Shown here in pieces: positions 27,891 to 35,533 of a DNA stretch of 64,000 bases. The DNA is taken from assembly GCA_026552955.1 (NCBI GenBank), contig JAPMTS010000014.1, forward strand, positions 151,859 through 215,858, given 5' to 3'. The number at the start of each line of letters is the position of its first letter. Position 1 is the stretch's first letter. The stretch comes from Candidatus Methanoperedens sp. (GTDB lineage Archaea > Halobacteriota > Methanosarcinia > Methanosarcinales > Methanoperedenaceae). The notes beneath the pieces were generated by a model. That model did no database searches and was not told the DNA's origin. It was given only the letters and a program-made list of their open reading frames with translations. The position numbers and the translations under genes were made by a program.

Positions 27891-28415
27891 ATGAAGTTTA
27901 CGCGTGACGGTAAAGAACATATTGCTATTAAAAAGATTTGCCTGAATGACGATACGGTTATTGGTGTTTTTGAGGGAAGTAGGGGGGCCAATCCAGACCA
28001 TGATATTCTTATCAAGTACCAAGAAAATGGTAAGCGATTGAGAACCCCTAAGCATATTCATTGGGTTATTGATTTACTTATCAAGAAAGAGCATAATCGA
28101 GATCTTACTTTAGAGTTCATGAAGTATTTGCGGAGTATGTATGATAAGGTTGAACCGTTTAAGAGTAAAGAAGATAGAAAAAAGTGCACTCTAAGTCAGA
28201 CTACTCATGAAAAACTAAAGCCATTTCAGGAATTAAATAAGTTTGGAGAATACAAAGTGGATTTTATCGGGAATCTTATTGAGTTAATGATAAAGATGGA
28301 AAAGAACACTCCTCCAGAAAAACCAGCAAGAGTTTTCAAAGAGTTAATGGACGCCATGATTGCGGAAAAAGAAATCTTTGTTATTGTCAGTAAGGCTACG
28401 CAAATTGGCCGATAA
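27891..28415 (+). CDS. Unknown 174-aa protein beside Dam methylase
   Basis: A basic, helical protein with a conserved-looking centre (GANPDHDILIKYQENGK then RTPKHIHWVIDLLIKKE) that carries a PDHD acidic cluster and two close His. It is convergent with the Dam gene and shares the operator motif with it. Position suggests a restriction or effector partner of the methylase, but I see no PD-(D/E)xK, HNH or PLD motif, so the function is open. Codon use is AT-rich. Confidence 0.7.
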   Translation: MKFTRDGKEHIAIKKICLNDDTVIGVFEGSRGANPDHDILIKYQENGKRLRTPKHIHWVIDLLIKKEHNRDLTLEFMKYLRSMYDKVEPFKSKEDRKKCTLSQTTHEKLKPFQELNKFGEYKVDFIGNLIELMIKMEKNTPPEKPARVFKELMDAMIAEKEIFVIVSKATQIGR

Positions 28416-28434
28416 TGGTTTTTTAATATAAAAT

Positions 28435-29319
28435 TTAATAATTTAAAATCACTGCTTCTGCTATTGCTCCTCTTCCATTACCATTGCAATTTATCATCCT
28501 CTTTGCGCTGACTTTCTCAATTCTATAATCATTATACAATTCTAAAATAAAGTCTGAATAACTGTTGCTTAACATTAATTGACAGCCTTTTTTATCAAGT
28601 TCGCGATAAACATCTGCTAGGCGACTCTGGTCTTTTTCTGAAAACGAACTGCTTGTATAACTTGTGAAGCTGGAAGTTTGAGAGAGGGGATGATATGGGG
28701 GGTCGAAATACACGAAATCTTTTTGCTGAGCTATATTGATTATTTCCTCGAAGGGCATTGATTTTAGTGTAACACCCTGAAGCAGCTTTTGCGCTTCTCT
28801 TAAATCTTTTTCCTGGAAAATGGAGGGATTTTTATAGCTCCCTATAGGTACGTTAAATTTCCCTTTAGAATTCACACGATAAAGACCGTTAAAGCAAGTT
28901 TTGTTTAAATAAATAAAACGTGCTACTGATTCCATTTTTGATAAAATTTTTGTATCTATACCCCGTTGAAAATAATAATATTCTTTACAATGTTTTGACC
29001 TATGATCTTTCAATAATTCTAATAATCCTTCAACATCATATTTTATAATTTCGTAACAATTTATAAGTTCCTGGTTATTATCAGAAAGAAAAAATTCCTT
29101 ATCAGAATATAAATTTTTTATATAAAAAAATACTGCGCCACTTCCTAAGAAAGGTTCAAAATATTTATTAAATTGTTTTGGGAAGAAATCTACAAATTGG
29201 TTCAATAATTGTGTTTTGCCGCCAGCCCATTTTATAAATGTAGGAATCGAATTATTTTTTTGGTATTTTTTTGAAGATGTTTCAAGAAACCGTTGTTTCA
29301 GTAAGATTTCACTCATCAA
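28435..29319 (-). CDS. DNA adenine methyltransferase (Dam/D12 class)
   Basis: An N6-adenine methylase of 294 aa. The D12-class blocks are visible: FIKWAGGKTQLL (28-39), the SAM-binding EPFLGSGAV (55-63) and catalytic DPPY (206-209). Such enzymes usually modify GATC or a related short site. Its start overlaps the winged-helix regulator stop, so regulator and methylase are one operon. No matching nuclease is recognisable, so it may be an orphan or guard for the unknown neighbour. Confidence 0.94.
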   Translation of the reverse strand: MMSEILLKQRFLETSSKKYQKNNSIPTFIKWAGGKTQLLNQFVDFFPKQFNKYFEPFLGSGAVFFYIKNLYSDKEFFLSDNNQELINCYEIIKYDVEGLLELLKDHRSKHCKEYYYFQRGIDTKILSKMESVARFIYLNKTCFNGLYRVNSKGKFNVPIGSYKNPSIFQEKDLREAQKLLQGVTLKSMPFEEIINIAQQKDFVYFDPPYHPLSQTSSFTSYTSSSFSEKDQSRLADVYRELDKKGCQLMLSNSYSDFILELYNDYRIEKVSAKRMINCNGNGRGAIAEAVILNY

Positions 29320-29593
29320 CTATGTTTCCCCCAGTAATTTCATCAATTTTGGATAAAACTTTTATTCCTTTATCAGTTATTTTGAATAACTTGGTTTTTC
29401 TTCTTTCAGGCGTTAAGCAAATGACTATTCTATTTTCCATTAGTTCACTCAATGTACTGCTTACGTGACTAATCGGAATGCTCAGATTTGTTGAAATGTC
29501 GCTTGGGGTAAATACTGAATTCTTTAGCAATAATAAAATACGAAGCCTCTTATCGCTTGATTTTACAAAGCTGATTAAATCCCAATCGTTCAT
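29309..29593 (-). CDS. Winged helix-turn-helix regulator
   Basis: A 94-aa ArsR/MarR-like repressor: the recognition part reads FTPSDISTNLSIPISHVSSTL, and the wing contains CLTPERRKTKLFKITDKG. It lacks the metal-binding cysteines of ArsR sensors. As first gene of the dam operon, with TTACAAT sites in its own promoter, it is the likely controller of the island. Confidence 0.85.
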   Translation of the reverse strand: MNDWDLISFVKSSDKRLRILLLLKNSVFTPSDISTNLSIPISHVSSTLSELMENRIVICLTPERRKTKLFKITDKGIKVLSKIDEITGGNIVDE

Positions 29594-29605
29594 TGGCTTG
29601 ATTTA

Positions 29606-29705
29606 GGTTACAAGGTGGTTTAAACTTAGTTACAAGATAATTGTAATTAAATTGTAACATTATTTTTTTAAGTACTCTGTAATTAAATAATAATTAAAAT
29701 GTAAC
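29606..29705. promoter_or_regulatory. Divergent operator-promoter of the island (site 2)
   Basis: Between the regulator gene (-) and the ORF at 29740 (+). It contains a GTTACAA/TTGTAAC inverted repeat (29629-29658), another GGTTACAAGG at about 29606 and AAATGTAAC near 29700. These match the half-sites at sites 1 and 3. Confidence 0.6.
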
Positions 29706-29739
29706 TATATTTATTTAGTCTCAGAAATATATTTTAAGC

Positions 29740-30270
29740 ATGGTAAAAAAACCTGCAATCTATAGTGCCGAGCTTAATAAAACACCGCTAAGAATTCGAA
29801 ACACTACAAGAGAAGAATTTCGAAAAAAACTCGTAGAAATTCCATTTCGTGGATATGAGGTGGAAACCCTTTCCGATGGAAGAAAAATTTGTATAACAAA
29901 ACCTGGCGGAAAAAATGTTTACGGACGAATGCAAATTCATGATTTCATGGTTTAGATTCTTGATGAATCTAATAATAAACTCTGGAGAATAAGTCATAAA
30001 GAAATATTTAATGATCTCAAAAATAAAATGAACCAAAATAGTACCGAAGCCAAAAAAGTCATTTTAGCTCTAAAAAGGGTTCATGAGGGAGAGGAGCCTG
30101 AAGAAGTATTGAATGAAAATGCACAGTTGGGCAAATCATTACAAGGTTATGCTCCAGATTTAATTCTCAAAGTCTACAAATGGATATGGGGGCAAGAAGA
30201 TTGTAATTATCCCAACGGCGAGGGGAGAAACATGTCTATGAATGCTATTATGGAAGAAATATTCAGATGA
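29740..30270 (+). CDS. Unknown protein interrupted by an in-frame TAG
   Basis: The first 71 codons (ending IHDFMV) stop at a TAG (29953-29955). The same frame then stays open for 104 more codons to 30270 (ILDESNNKLWRISHKEIF and onward), so a single 176-codon frame contains one amber codon. The TAG could derive from a TGG (Trp) codon by one change, be a sequencing error, or be read through as pyrrolysine. I do not recognise the family. It shares the divergent operator with the regulator, and belongs to the modification island by position. Confidence 0.6.
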
Positions 30271-30276
30271 ATGGTC

Positions 30277-30507
30277 TCAACTTTTTGGATTAATTAGAAT
30301 AACTCTCCCTTGTCGAATGGATTCTTGCTCATCAATTTGACTTCCACAATCACGACAGAAAATTTGTAAATCCTTTTTATTTATGCCTTCAGTTTTTACT
30401 TCTTCAAACTTCCCGTCAATAAATTCCAAGATTTGATATTGATTTGGCTCAGTATCAAAAAATCCAAAACCACATTTTGGACACTTATTTTTCCCGACTC
30501 TTTTCAT
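30277..30507 (-). CDS. Small zinc-ribbon protein (76 aa)
   Basis: Two CxxC knuckles (CPKC near residue 9 and CRDC near 52) form a probable zinc ribbon, with a beta-rich middle. It is convergent with the amber-interrupted ORF and follows the 60-aa gene by eight bases on the same strand. No specific family is recognised. Confidence 0.65.
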   Translation of the reverse strand: MKRVGKNKCPKCGFGFFDTEPNQYQILEFIDGKFEEVKTEGINKKDLQIFCRDCGSQIDEQESIRQGRVILINPKS

Positions 30508-30514
30508 AAATCAC

Positions 30515-30697
30515 TTATTCTTCAATCATATCAGCCAGATAATGCATTACTTTACCCATGCTGATTTTTTTCAAAGATTCTTCTTGCTTATTTCCATTGA
30601 TGACATTTACGACTTCGATTGGAAGATAAATCTCTCTATTTTCACAACATATTGACACTTTCCGTAATAGATCTACTAAATCATTTATTTTCATCAT
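30515..30697 (-). CDS. Small hypothetical protein (60 aa)
   Basis: A short helical protein with a Cys-Cys pair near residue 17. It is the first gene of a two-gene operon with the zinc-ribbon protein and is transcribed from the third operator region, divergently from the methyltransferase. Function unknown. Confidence 0.55.
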   Translation of the reverse strand: MMKINDLVDLLRKVSICCENREIYLPIEVVNVINGNKQEESLKKISMGKVMHYLADMIEE

Positions 30698-30740
30698 ACC
30701 ATCGCAGTCTTAAAGGTTTTCAAAGTATAAATACTTACAG

Positions 30741-30768
30741 TTTAATTACAATTTATTTACAATTAAAT
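30741..30768. promoter_or_regulatory. Divergent operator-promoter of the island (site 3)
   Basis: TTTAATTACAATTTATTTAC followed by AATTAAAT lies between the 60-aa gene (-) and the methyltransferase (+). It matches the TTACAAT half-sites of sites 1 and 2. Confidence 0.55.
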
Positions 30769-30815
30769 ATGTAAATGAAAACAAATATTACCAGCCAGTA
30801 AAATTCAAGGTTGAA

Positions 30816-31769
30816 ATGGTAACAAAAAATTCAAAGCCAGAGCAAGAACAAAAACTAGTTCATATTTCAATGAAAGAAATAACTCATCAAGATTATTTAA
30901 AAATTTTAAAAAAACATGATCACGTTGTTATTGATAACGTAAAAGTCCCCCTCAATGCAAATAGTAAGATAAAAAAATTCGCCCCATCCACCTTCACCCC
31001 CGAAACCACCACCGTCTGGAGCTTCCCCGACCGCGGCGACTGGGCAACGCACGTTGGCAACTACAGGGGCAACTGGTCGCCCTACATTCCCCGAAACCTC
31101 ATTCTTCGTTATACGGCGCCCGGTGAGCTGGTTCTTGACCAGATGGCTGGCTCAGGCACAACGCTTGTGGAATGCAAGCTCCTGGGGCGGCGCGCCGTGG
31201 GCGTGGACATAAACCCGGATGCGGTCATGGTGGCGCGAAACAGGCTGGACTTTTCTTATGCGACCCTGGACGCTGATTATGTGGCGCCGGAGATAAAAAC
31301 GTATGTCGGGGATGCGCGCTGCCTTGACCTTATCGGAAACGAGACCATTGACTTCATCGCAACCCATCCACCTTATGCCAGCATTATCCCGTATTCCCAT
31401 GACCGCGTGGGTGATTTATCAAGCGTTCATAACATTGCCGAATTCCAGGATGAAATGCGCCGTGTCGCCTTTGAGTGCATGCGCGTCCTCAAACCGGGAA
31501 AGCACTGCGCCATCCTCATGGGTGATTCGCGGCGCAACAAGCATTTCATTCCCATAACGCCGCGGGTGATGATGAGCTTCCTTGAGGCGGGATTTATTCT
31601 CAGGGAGGATATCATCAAGATGCAGTGGAAGATGAAAAGCACCAGGGAAAAGTGGTTCGGGAAGAAATATGATTTTTACCTGATAGGGCATGAGCACCTG
31701 TATGTGTTCAGGAAACCTGATGTGGAGGAGAGGACGACGAAATTTAAGGAGAGTATGAAGTGGTGGTAG
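30816..31769 (+). CDS. N4/N6-type DNA methyltransferase (intact copy)
   Basis: A 317-aa methylase with the SAM-binding motif AGSGTT (111-116) and a catalytic THPPY (183-187), in the N-4/N-6 amino-methylase superfamily. The first 55 residues are encoded by AT-rich sequence; from about 30977 the DNA turns GC-rich. That boundary is also the left edge of a 795-bp segment repeated at 32408, so the gene may be a fusion of a local 5' end to a mobile segment. Specificity is unknown. Confidence 0.85.
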   Translation: MVTKNSKPEQEQKLVHISMKEITHQDYLKILKKHDHVVIDNVKVPLNANSKIKKFAPSTFTPETTTVWSFPDRGDWATHVGNYRGNWSPYIPRNLILRYTAPGELVLDQMAGSGTTLVECKLLGRRAVGVDINPDAVMVARNRLDFSYATLDADYVAPEIKTYVGDARCLDLIGNETIDFIATHPPYASIIPYSHDRVGDLSSVHNIAEFQDEMRRVAFECMRVLKPGKHCAILMGDSRRNKHFIPITPRVMMSFLEAGFILREDIIKMQWKMKSTREKWFGKKYDFYLIGHEHLYVFRKPDVEERTTKFKESMKWW

Positions 31770-31790
31770 GCGCGTTCCATTCGATAAAAC

Positions 31791-32048
31791 TTAGGCAGCG
31801 ACCTGGAAAGATTGTCCAATGGGTTGGAAATTGGCTACTTCCTTGCGTTCTAATTTCTTCCTGATCTCGTCAAAACGCTTTACAATTTCCTGCGAATAGA
31901 GCCGTTCTCCACAATGCAGGCAAACCTCTGCCTTGACTTTTAGAATGGCTGTATTAACACCTCCACGCAATAATTTCTCAACCTCTTTTTCTGTAAGCTC
32001 TCCGCCGCAAACAGGACACTTATCAAATGGTTTTGTTTGTTTCATCAT
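31791..32048 (-). CDS. YgiT/MqsA-type zinc-finger antitoxin
   Basis: An 85-aa protein with CPVCGG and CLHCGE knuckles, as in the N-terminal zinc domain of MqsA. The helix-turn-helix part of MqsA is absent, so DNA binding is not expected. It overlaps the DUF4258 gene by four bases (ATGA). A second module of this kind is at 53267. Confidence 0.85.
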   Translation of the reverse strand: MMKQTKPFDKCPVCGGELTEKEVEKLLRGGVNTAILKVKAEVCLHCGERLYSQEIVKRFDEIRKKLERKEVANFQPIGQSFQVAA

Positions 32049-32353
32049 TTTCTCCTTTGCCAGTTTATCCATTTAGAAGGGTCTGGTCTATACACTGTTA
32101 TCATAACTGCCCATTTTGTATCGAGATTATATGCCCAAACACTATGAACGGGTTCGTTATTAAATAAATTACCATATATTAAGCAACTCGGATAAGGTTT
32201 ATCATCCTTATAATCTTCAATAATTTTACCAGTGAGTACTGAAAAGAATATCTCATCATAAGATAACACATCATTTTGCGCTTCTTCATCAGCATGGTCA
32301 GTAATGCGAATCTGACCCGCCCGAATAGCATTTTGGATATCAGTTATTTCCAT
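32045..32353 (-). CDS. DUF4258 putative toxin
   Basis: A 102-aa DUF4258 protein with ITDHADEEAQ near the N-terminus, KPYPSCLIYG in the middle and VITVYRPDPSKWINW at the end, a fold related to RelE/MqsR-type toxins. First gene of the pair, followed by the zinc-finger antitoxin. It lies between methylase copies 1 and 2. Confidence 0.84.
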   Translation of the reverse strand: MEITDIQNAIRAGQIRITDHADEEAQNDVLSYDEIFFSVLTGKIIEDYKDDKPYPSCLIYGNLFNNEPVHSVWAYNLDTKWAVMITVYRPDPSKWINWQRRK

Positions 32354-32407
32354 TTATGATTCCTTTGGCATACCTATATAATTTTATACTTCATATAATA
32401 TACTCTC

Positions 32408-33204
32408 ACAATTCGCCCCATCCACCTTCACCCCCGAAACCACCACCGTCTGGAGCTTCCCCGACCGCGGCGACTGGGCAACGCACGTGGGCAACTACAG
32501 GTGCAACTGGTCGCCCTACATTCCCCGAAACCTCATCCTTCGATATACGGCACCCGGTGAGCTGGTTCTTGACCAGATGGCGGGCTCGAGCACAACGCTT
32601 GTGGAATGCACGCTCCTGGGGCGGCGCGCCGTGGGCGTGGACATAAACCCGGATGCGGTCATGGTGGCGCGAAACAGGCTGGACTTTTCTTATGCGACCC
32701 TGGACGCTGATTATGTGGCGCCGGAGATAAAAACGTATTCCGGGGATGCGCGCTGCCTTGACCTTATCGGGAGCCAGACCATTGACCTCATAGCAACCCA
32801 TCCTCCTTATGCCAGCATTATCCCGTATTCCCATGACCGCAAGGGAGATTTATCAAGCGTTCATAACATTGCCGAATTCCAGGATGAAATGCGCCGGGTA
32901 GCGGTTGAATGCATGCGCGTCCTCAAACCGGGAAAGCACTGCGCCATCCTCATGGGTGATTCCCGGCGCAACAAGCATTTCATTCCCATAACGCCGCGGG
33001 TGCTGATGAGCTTCCTTGAAGCGGGTTTCATTCTCAGGGAGGATATCATCAAGATGCAGTGGAAGATGAAAAGCACGAGAGAGAAGTGGTTCGGGAAGAA
33101 ATATGATTTTTACCTGATAGGACATGAGCATCTGTATGTATTCAGGAAACCGGATGTGGAGGAGAGGGTGACGAAGTTTAAGGAGAGTATGAAGTGGTGG
33201 TAGG
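32408..33204 (+). pseudogene. Methyltransferase copy 2 (5'-truncated duplicate)
   Basis: A near-identical copy of 30977-31771, starting at the same AATTCGCCCC and ending at the same GTGGTGGTAGG. It lacks the first 55 codons: upstream the frame meets a stop without any ATG. The first usable start is a GTG at 32487, after the conserved DRGDWATH block, and the SAM motif is altered (AGSS for AGSG). It is probably inactive. Confidence 0.85.
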
Positions 33205-33262
33205 TGGCAGTACGACATATAATTAGAAAACTTTAGATAATATAAAATCTAAAGGGATAGAT

Positions 33263-33520
33263 ATGACTGTTATACATATAAAAGACGATACAAAAGAGCT
33301 TTTAATGAAATTTATGGCAGAAATTCGACAGAAAGAGAAAAAAAGAGTCTCCTACGATGAGACCATTAAATATTTACTTGAAGGGGGTAAACGAAAAAAT
33401 AAAAAAAAGTTATTACCTCTTTTTGGATGCATTGAGAAAGGACAGGCTTATAAAGATCTTGAGGAGTTGAAATTACTGGATGAAAAAAGATTTGAGCGCT
33501 TATCCAGGAGTCGTAGTTGA
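33263..33520 (+). CDS. VapB-like antitoxin
   Basis: An 85-aa protein with an N-terminal strand (VIHIKDDTKELLMKF) and helices typical of short VapB/RHH-type antitoxins, ending in a basic tail. It overlaps the PIN toxin gene by 41 bases, an unusually long overlap for such pairs. It lies between methylase copies 2 and 3. Confidence 0.8.
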   Translation: MTVIHIKDDTKELLMKFMAEIRQKEKKRVSYDETIKYLLEGGKRKNKKKLLPLFGCIEKGQAYKDLEELKLLDEKRFERLSRSRS

Positions 33521-33908
33521 TACTGGCGTCTGGATAGAATATTTTTTAGAAACAACTCTCGGTCGAAAATTTAAAGAAAAAATAGTTGAAAGCAGAATTT
33601 CGATATACATAAGTGAAACGGTTGTTTCTGAGATATTTTATGTTTTTTGCAGGCAGAAAGGGTTTCAAGAAGCAAAAAAGAAGATTGATATGGTTTTAGA
33701 TGGGGCTGAAGTTATCGAGGGTAGAGAGATTCAAATGATCGCTGGAAAATACAAGTGTGAACGTGCAATTTCACTTTCAGATTGTTTCACAATGGCCGTT
33801 TCGAAAAGTATAGGCTCTCCAGCGCTGTTTAAAGAGGAGGAGGAAATATGTCTGGAAATCAATAAAAAAGCCTTTGATGTTGAACTCTTTTTCTTGGAAA
33901 ATATCTGA
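33480..33908 (+). CDS. VapC PIN-domain toxin
   Basis: A 142-aa PIN RNase-like toxin: VVVDTGVWIEYFLE supplies the first Asp, SETVVSEIFYVFC the central Glu, and ISLSDCFTMAVSKSIG the third Asp, as in classical VapC. Partner of the overlapping antitoxin. An internal start near residue 10 (GTG) is possible and would remove most of the overlap. Confidence 0.86.
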   Translation: MKKDLSAYPGVVVDTGVWIEYFLETTLGRKFKEKIVESRISIYISETVVSEIFYVFCRQKGFQEAKKKIDMVLDGAEVIEGREIQMIAGKYKCERAISLSDCFTMAVSKSIGSPALFKEEEEICLEINKKAFDVELFFLENI

Positions 33909-33910
33909 TT

Positions 33911-34023
33911 TCTGGAGCTTCCCCGACCGCGGCGACTGGGCAACGCACGTTGGCAACTACAGGGGCAACTGGTCGCCCTACATCCCCCGTAATCTCATTC
34001 TTCGTTATACGGCGCCCGGTGAG
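33911..34023 (+). pseudogene. Methyltransferase copy 3 (113-bp fragment)
   Basis: Positions match the segment of copies 1 and 2 from TCTGGAGCTTCCCCGAC to CGGCGCCCGGTGAG, with few substitutions, and then break off. It begins inside, and not at, the duplicated unit's left edge. Confidence 0.85.
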
Positions 34024-34362
34024 TTCATGTTAAACCCCGCCAGCGGCGGCGCATCCGCCGGGGTCTGGGGTCGCACCCCAGCGCCATTAAGATAATGTTG
34101 ACCGAAAGTGTTGATAGTACGCTATCCTGTCCAAAAATCGTAATCCTACAGGAGTTCGTATCAGTTCGTGTTCATCTTGATTGAATCCTATTTTTCATAT
34201 ACGGCGCCGCCTTTCGGCGGGTTGCTGTATGGGATTCTAATTAAACTGTGAAAACATTGTCTGATCGACACAAAGATGATTAAGGAAGGCCATGAGGATT
34301 GTTAGATTCGGACATGTTTAAATATTCCAAATGCACTCTATTTCAACAGGGCAAAGAAAATG
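34024..34362. other. Intergenic region with hairpins
   Basis: No gene is seen. A GC-rich run includes a perfect CTGGGG/CCCCAG hairpin with a five-base loop (about 34064-34080) beside CCCCGCC.. repeats. GGAGTTCGTATCAGTTCG (about 34150) resembles part of array block D in reverse orientation. Confidence 0.5.
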
Positions 34363-35496
34363 TCAGCTACCAGCCATCTCCATCACAACCTTCTTTATCT
34401 CCTCCATCCCCGCATCCGTCTTGAAGGAAATCCCTGAGAAATGCGTTCGTGATGCTTGAAAGCCTTTCTCCTTCAAAGCAGTAACAAGGTCGATTGTGGA
34501 CATTGCAGTTATCCCCAGGAGCTTGCACACCTTATGGATGTCGTAATGCATCGGGATATCAAGCTCATCGCTGCATGATGTTATCAATTTGCGCACATCC
34601 TTGAATTCCCTCTTCTGGGCCTCATCAAGCAGCTTCTGGCAAAACTCCCGATCATGAAGTCCCCCCAACCACAACGGTCCTGCAAGGGATGTCTTGTGAC
34701 TGCATACAGGACATTTTTCTTCCATATGGACAGCAAGCCCCAGCTTCCAGTTTCTATCCCCGCAATTGAAACAATGAGAGAGAAATCCCATGTTCTTCAA
34801 GCATTCATCCGCTTCCTTGATGCCTTTTTTCACCGAAACGAAGAGCCGGACATAATGAGCGCTGGCATATGAAAGCAGAGGCGCCATGGCCTTATCGTAT
34901 TTTGCCAGCGTCCTTGCCGCAGCGCCCATTAGTATCCTTACTCCCATCTCAGGGTAGTATTCGGTCTTGAGAGGTACAGCCGAATAGTTCCTGATGCCTG
35001 CTTTTTTATGGGCGCCGCAAAGGGGTGCTGTATCCGTGGCAGTAATGCAAAGCAATCGCTTTGTTGAGAAACACGCCGCATCCAGGAATGGCGCAGGGGT
35101 TCCGAAGGGGTCAAGGTCTATTATATCAAAACTGCTATCCAGCATCACTACATTGGCGTTCCTCTTCATTGCAGTGCAATTGGAGAGGTTATTAAGTTCG
35201 ATATTTCTTTTTATTAATCCGTATGAAGCCTCTTCCCAGTCGCTCATTGTGGTATTCAAACCAACTTCACCTGCAATGCGAAGCCCCCGGATCCCTGATG
35301 CACAAAGAGCATCAAGATACGTGTAATCAGGATTGTCTCTTGAAAAACATGCTATTGCCGCCACTGCCATATCCCTGTTGGCTCTCATTGCAGGATTGTA
35401 GAAGACCTGGACCGATGAAGGCGGGAAATTTGAATTCTCATCAGGGACCGGTACCTCGACCTTTGTGGTGCCTTCAGTGATTATTTTTGTCAGCAT
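34363..35496 (-). CDS. trm1: tRNA (guanine26-N2)-dimethyltransferase
   Basis: Dimethylates G26 at the D-arm/anticodon-arm hinge of tRNAs using SAM. The 377-aa protein has the SAM fold at the N-terminus, the IDLDPFG catalytic motif, and a zinc-binding pair of Cys knuckles (CFNCG, CPVC) in the C-terminal part, all typical of archaeal Trm1. It lies 38 bases after hdrA on the same strand, so it may share the transcript, without a functional link. Confidence 0.95.
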   Translation of the reverse strand: MLTKIITEGTTKVEVPVPDENSNFPPSSVQVFYNPAMRANRDMAVAAIACFSRDNPDYTYLDALCASGIRGLRIAGEVGLNTTMSDWEEASYGLIKRNIELNNLSNCTAMKRNANVVMLDSSFDIIDLDPFGTPAPFLDAACFSTKRLLCITATDTAPLCGAHKKAGIRNYSAVPLKTEYYPEMGVRILMGAAARTLAKYDKAMAPLLSYASAHYVRLFVSVKKGIKEADECLKNMGFLSHCFNCGDRNWKLGLAVHMEEKCPVCSHKTSLAGPLWLGGLHDREFCQKLLDEAQKREFKDVRKLITSCSDELDIPMHYDIHKVCKLLGITAMSTIDLVTALKEKGFQASRTHFSGISFKTDAGMEEIKKVVMEMAGS

Positions 35497-35533
35497 GAGA
35501 TTTCCACATTTGGCGGGATTTCCTTATATAATG

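Noticed and set aside
32406..33218. Minus-strand frames across the methylase copies
   Set aside because: They recur in copies 1 and 2 only because the DNA is duplicated; no motifs or start signals.
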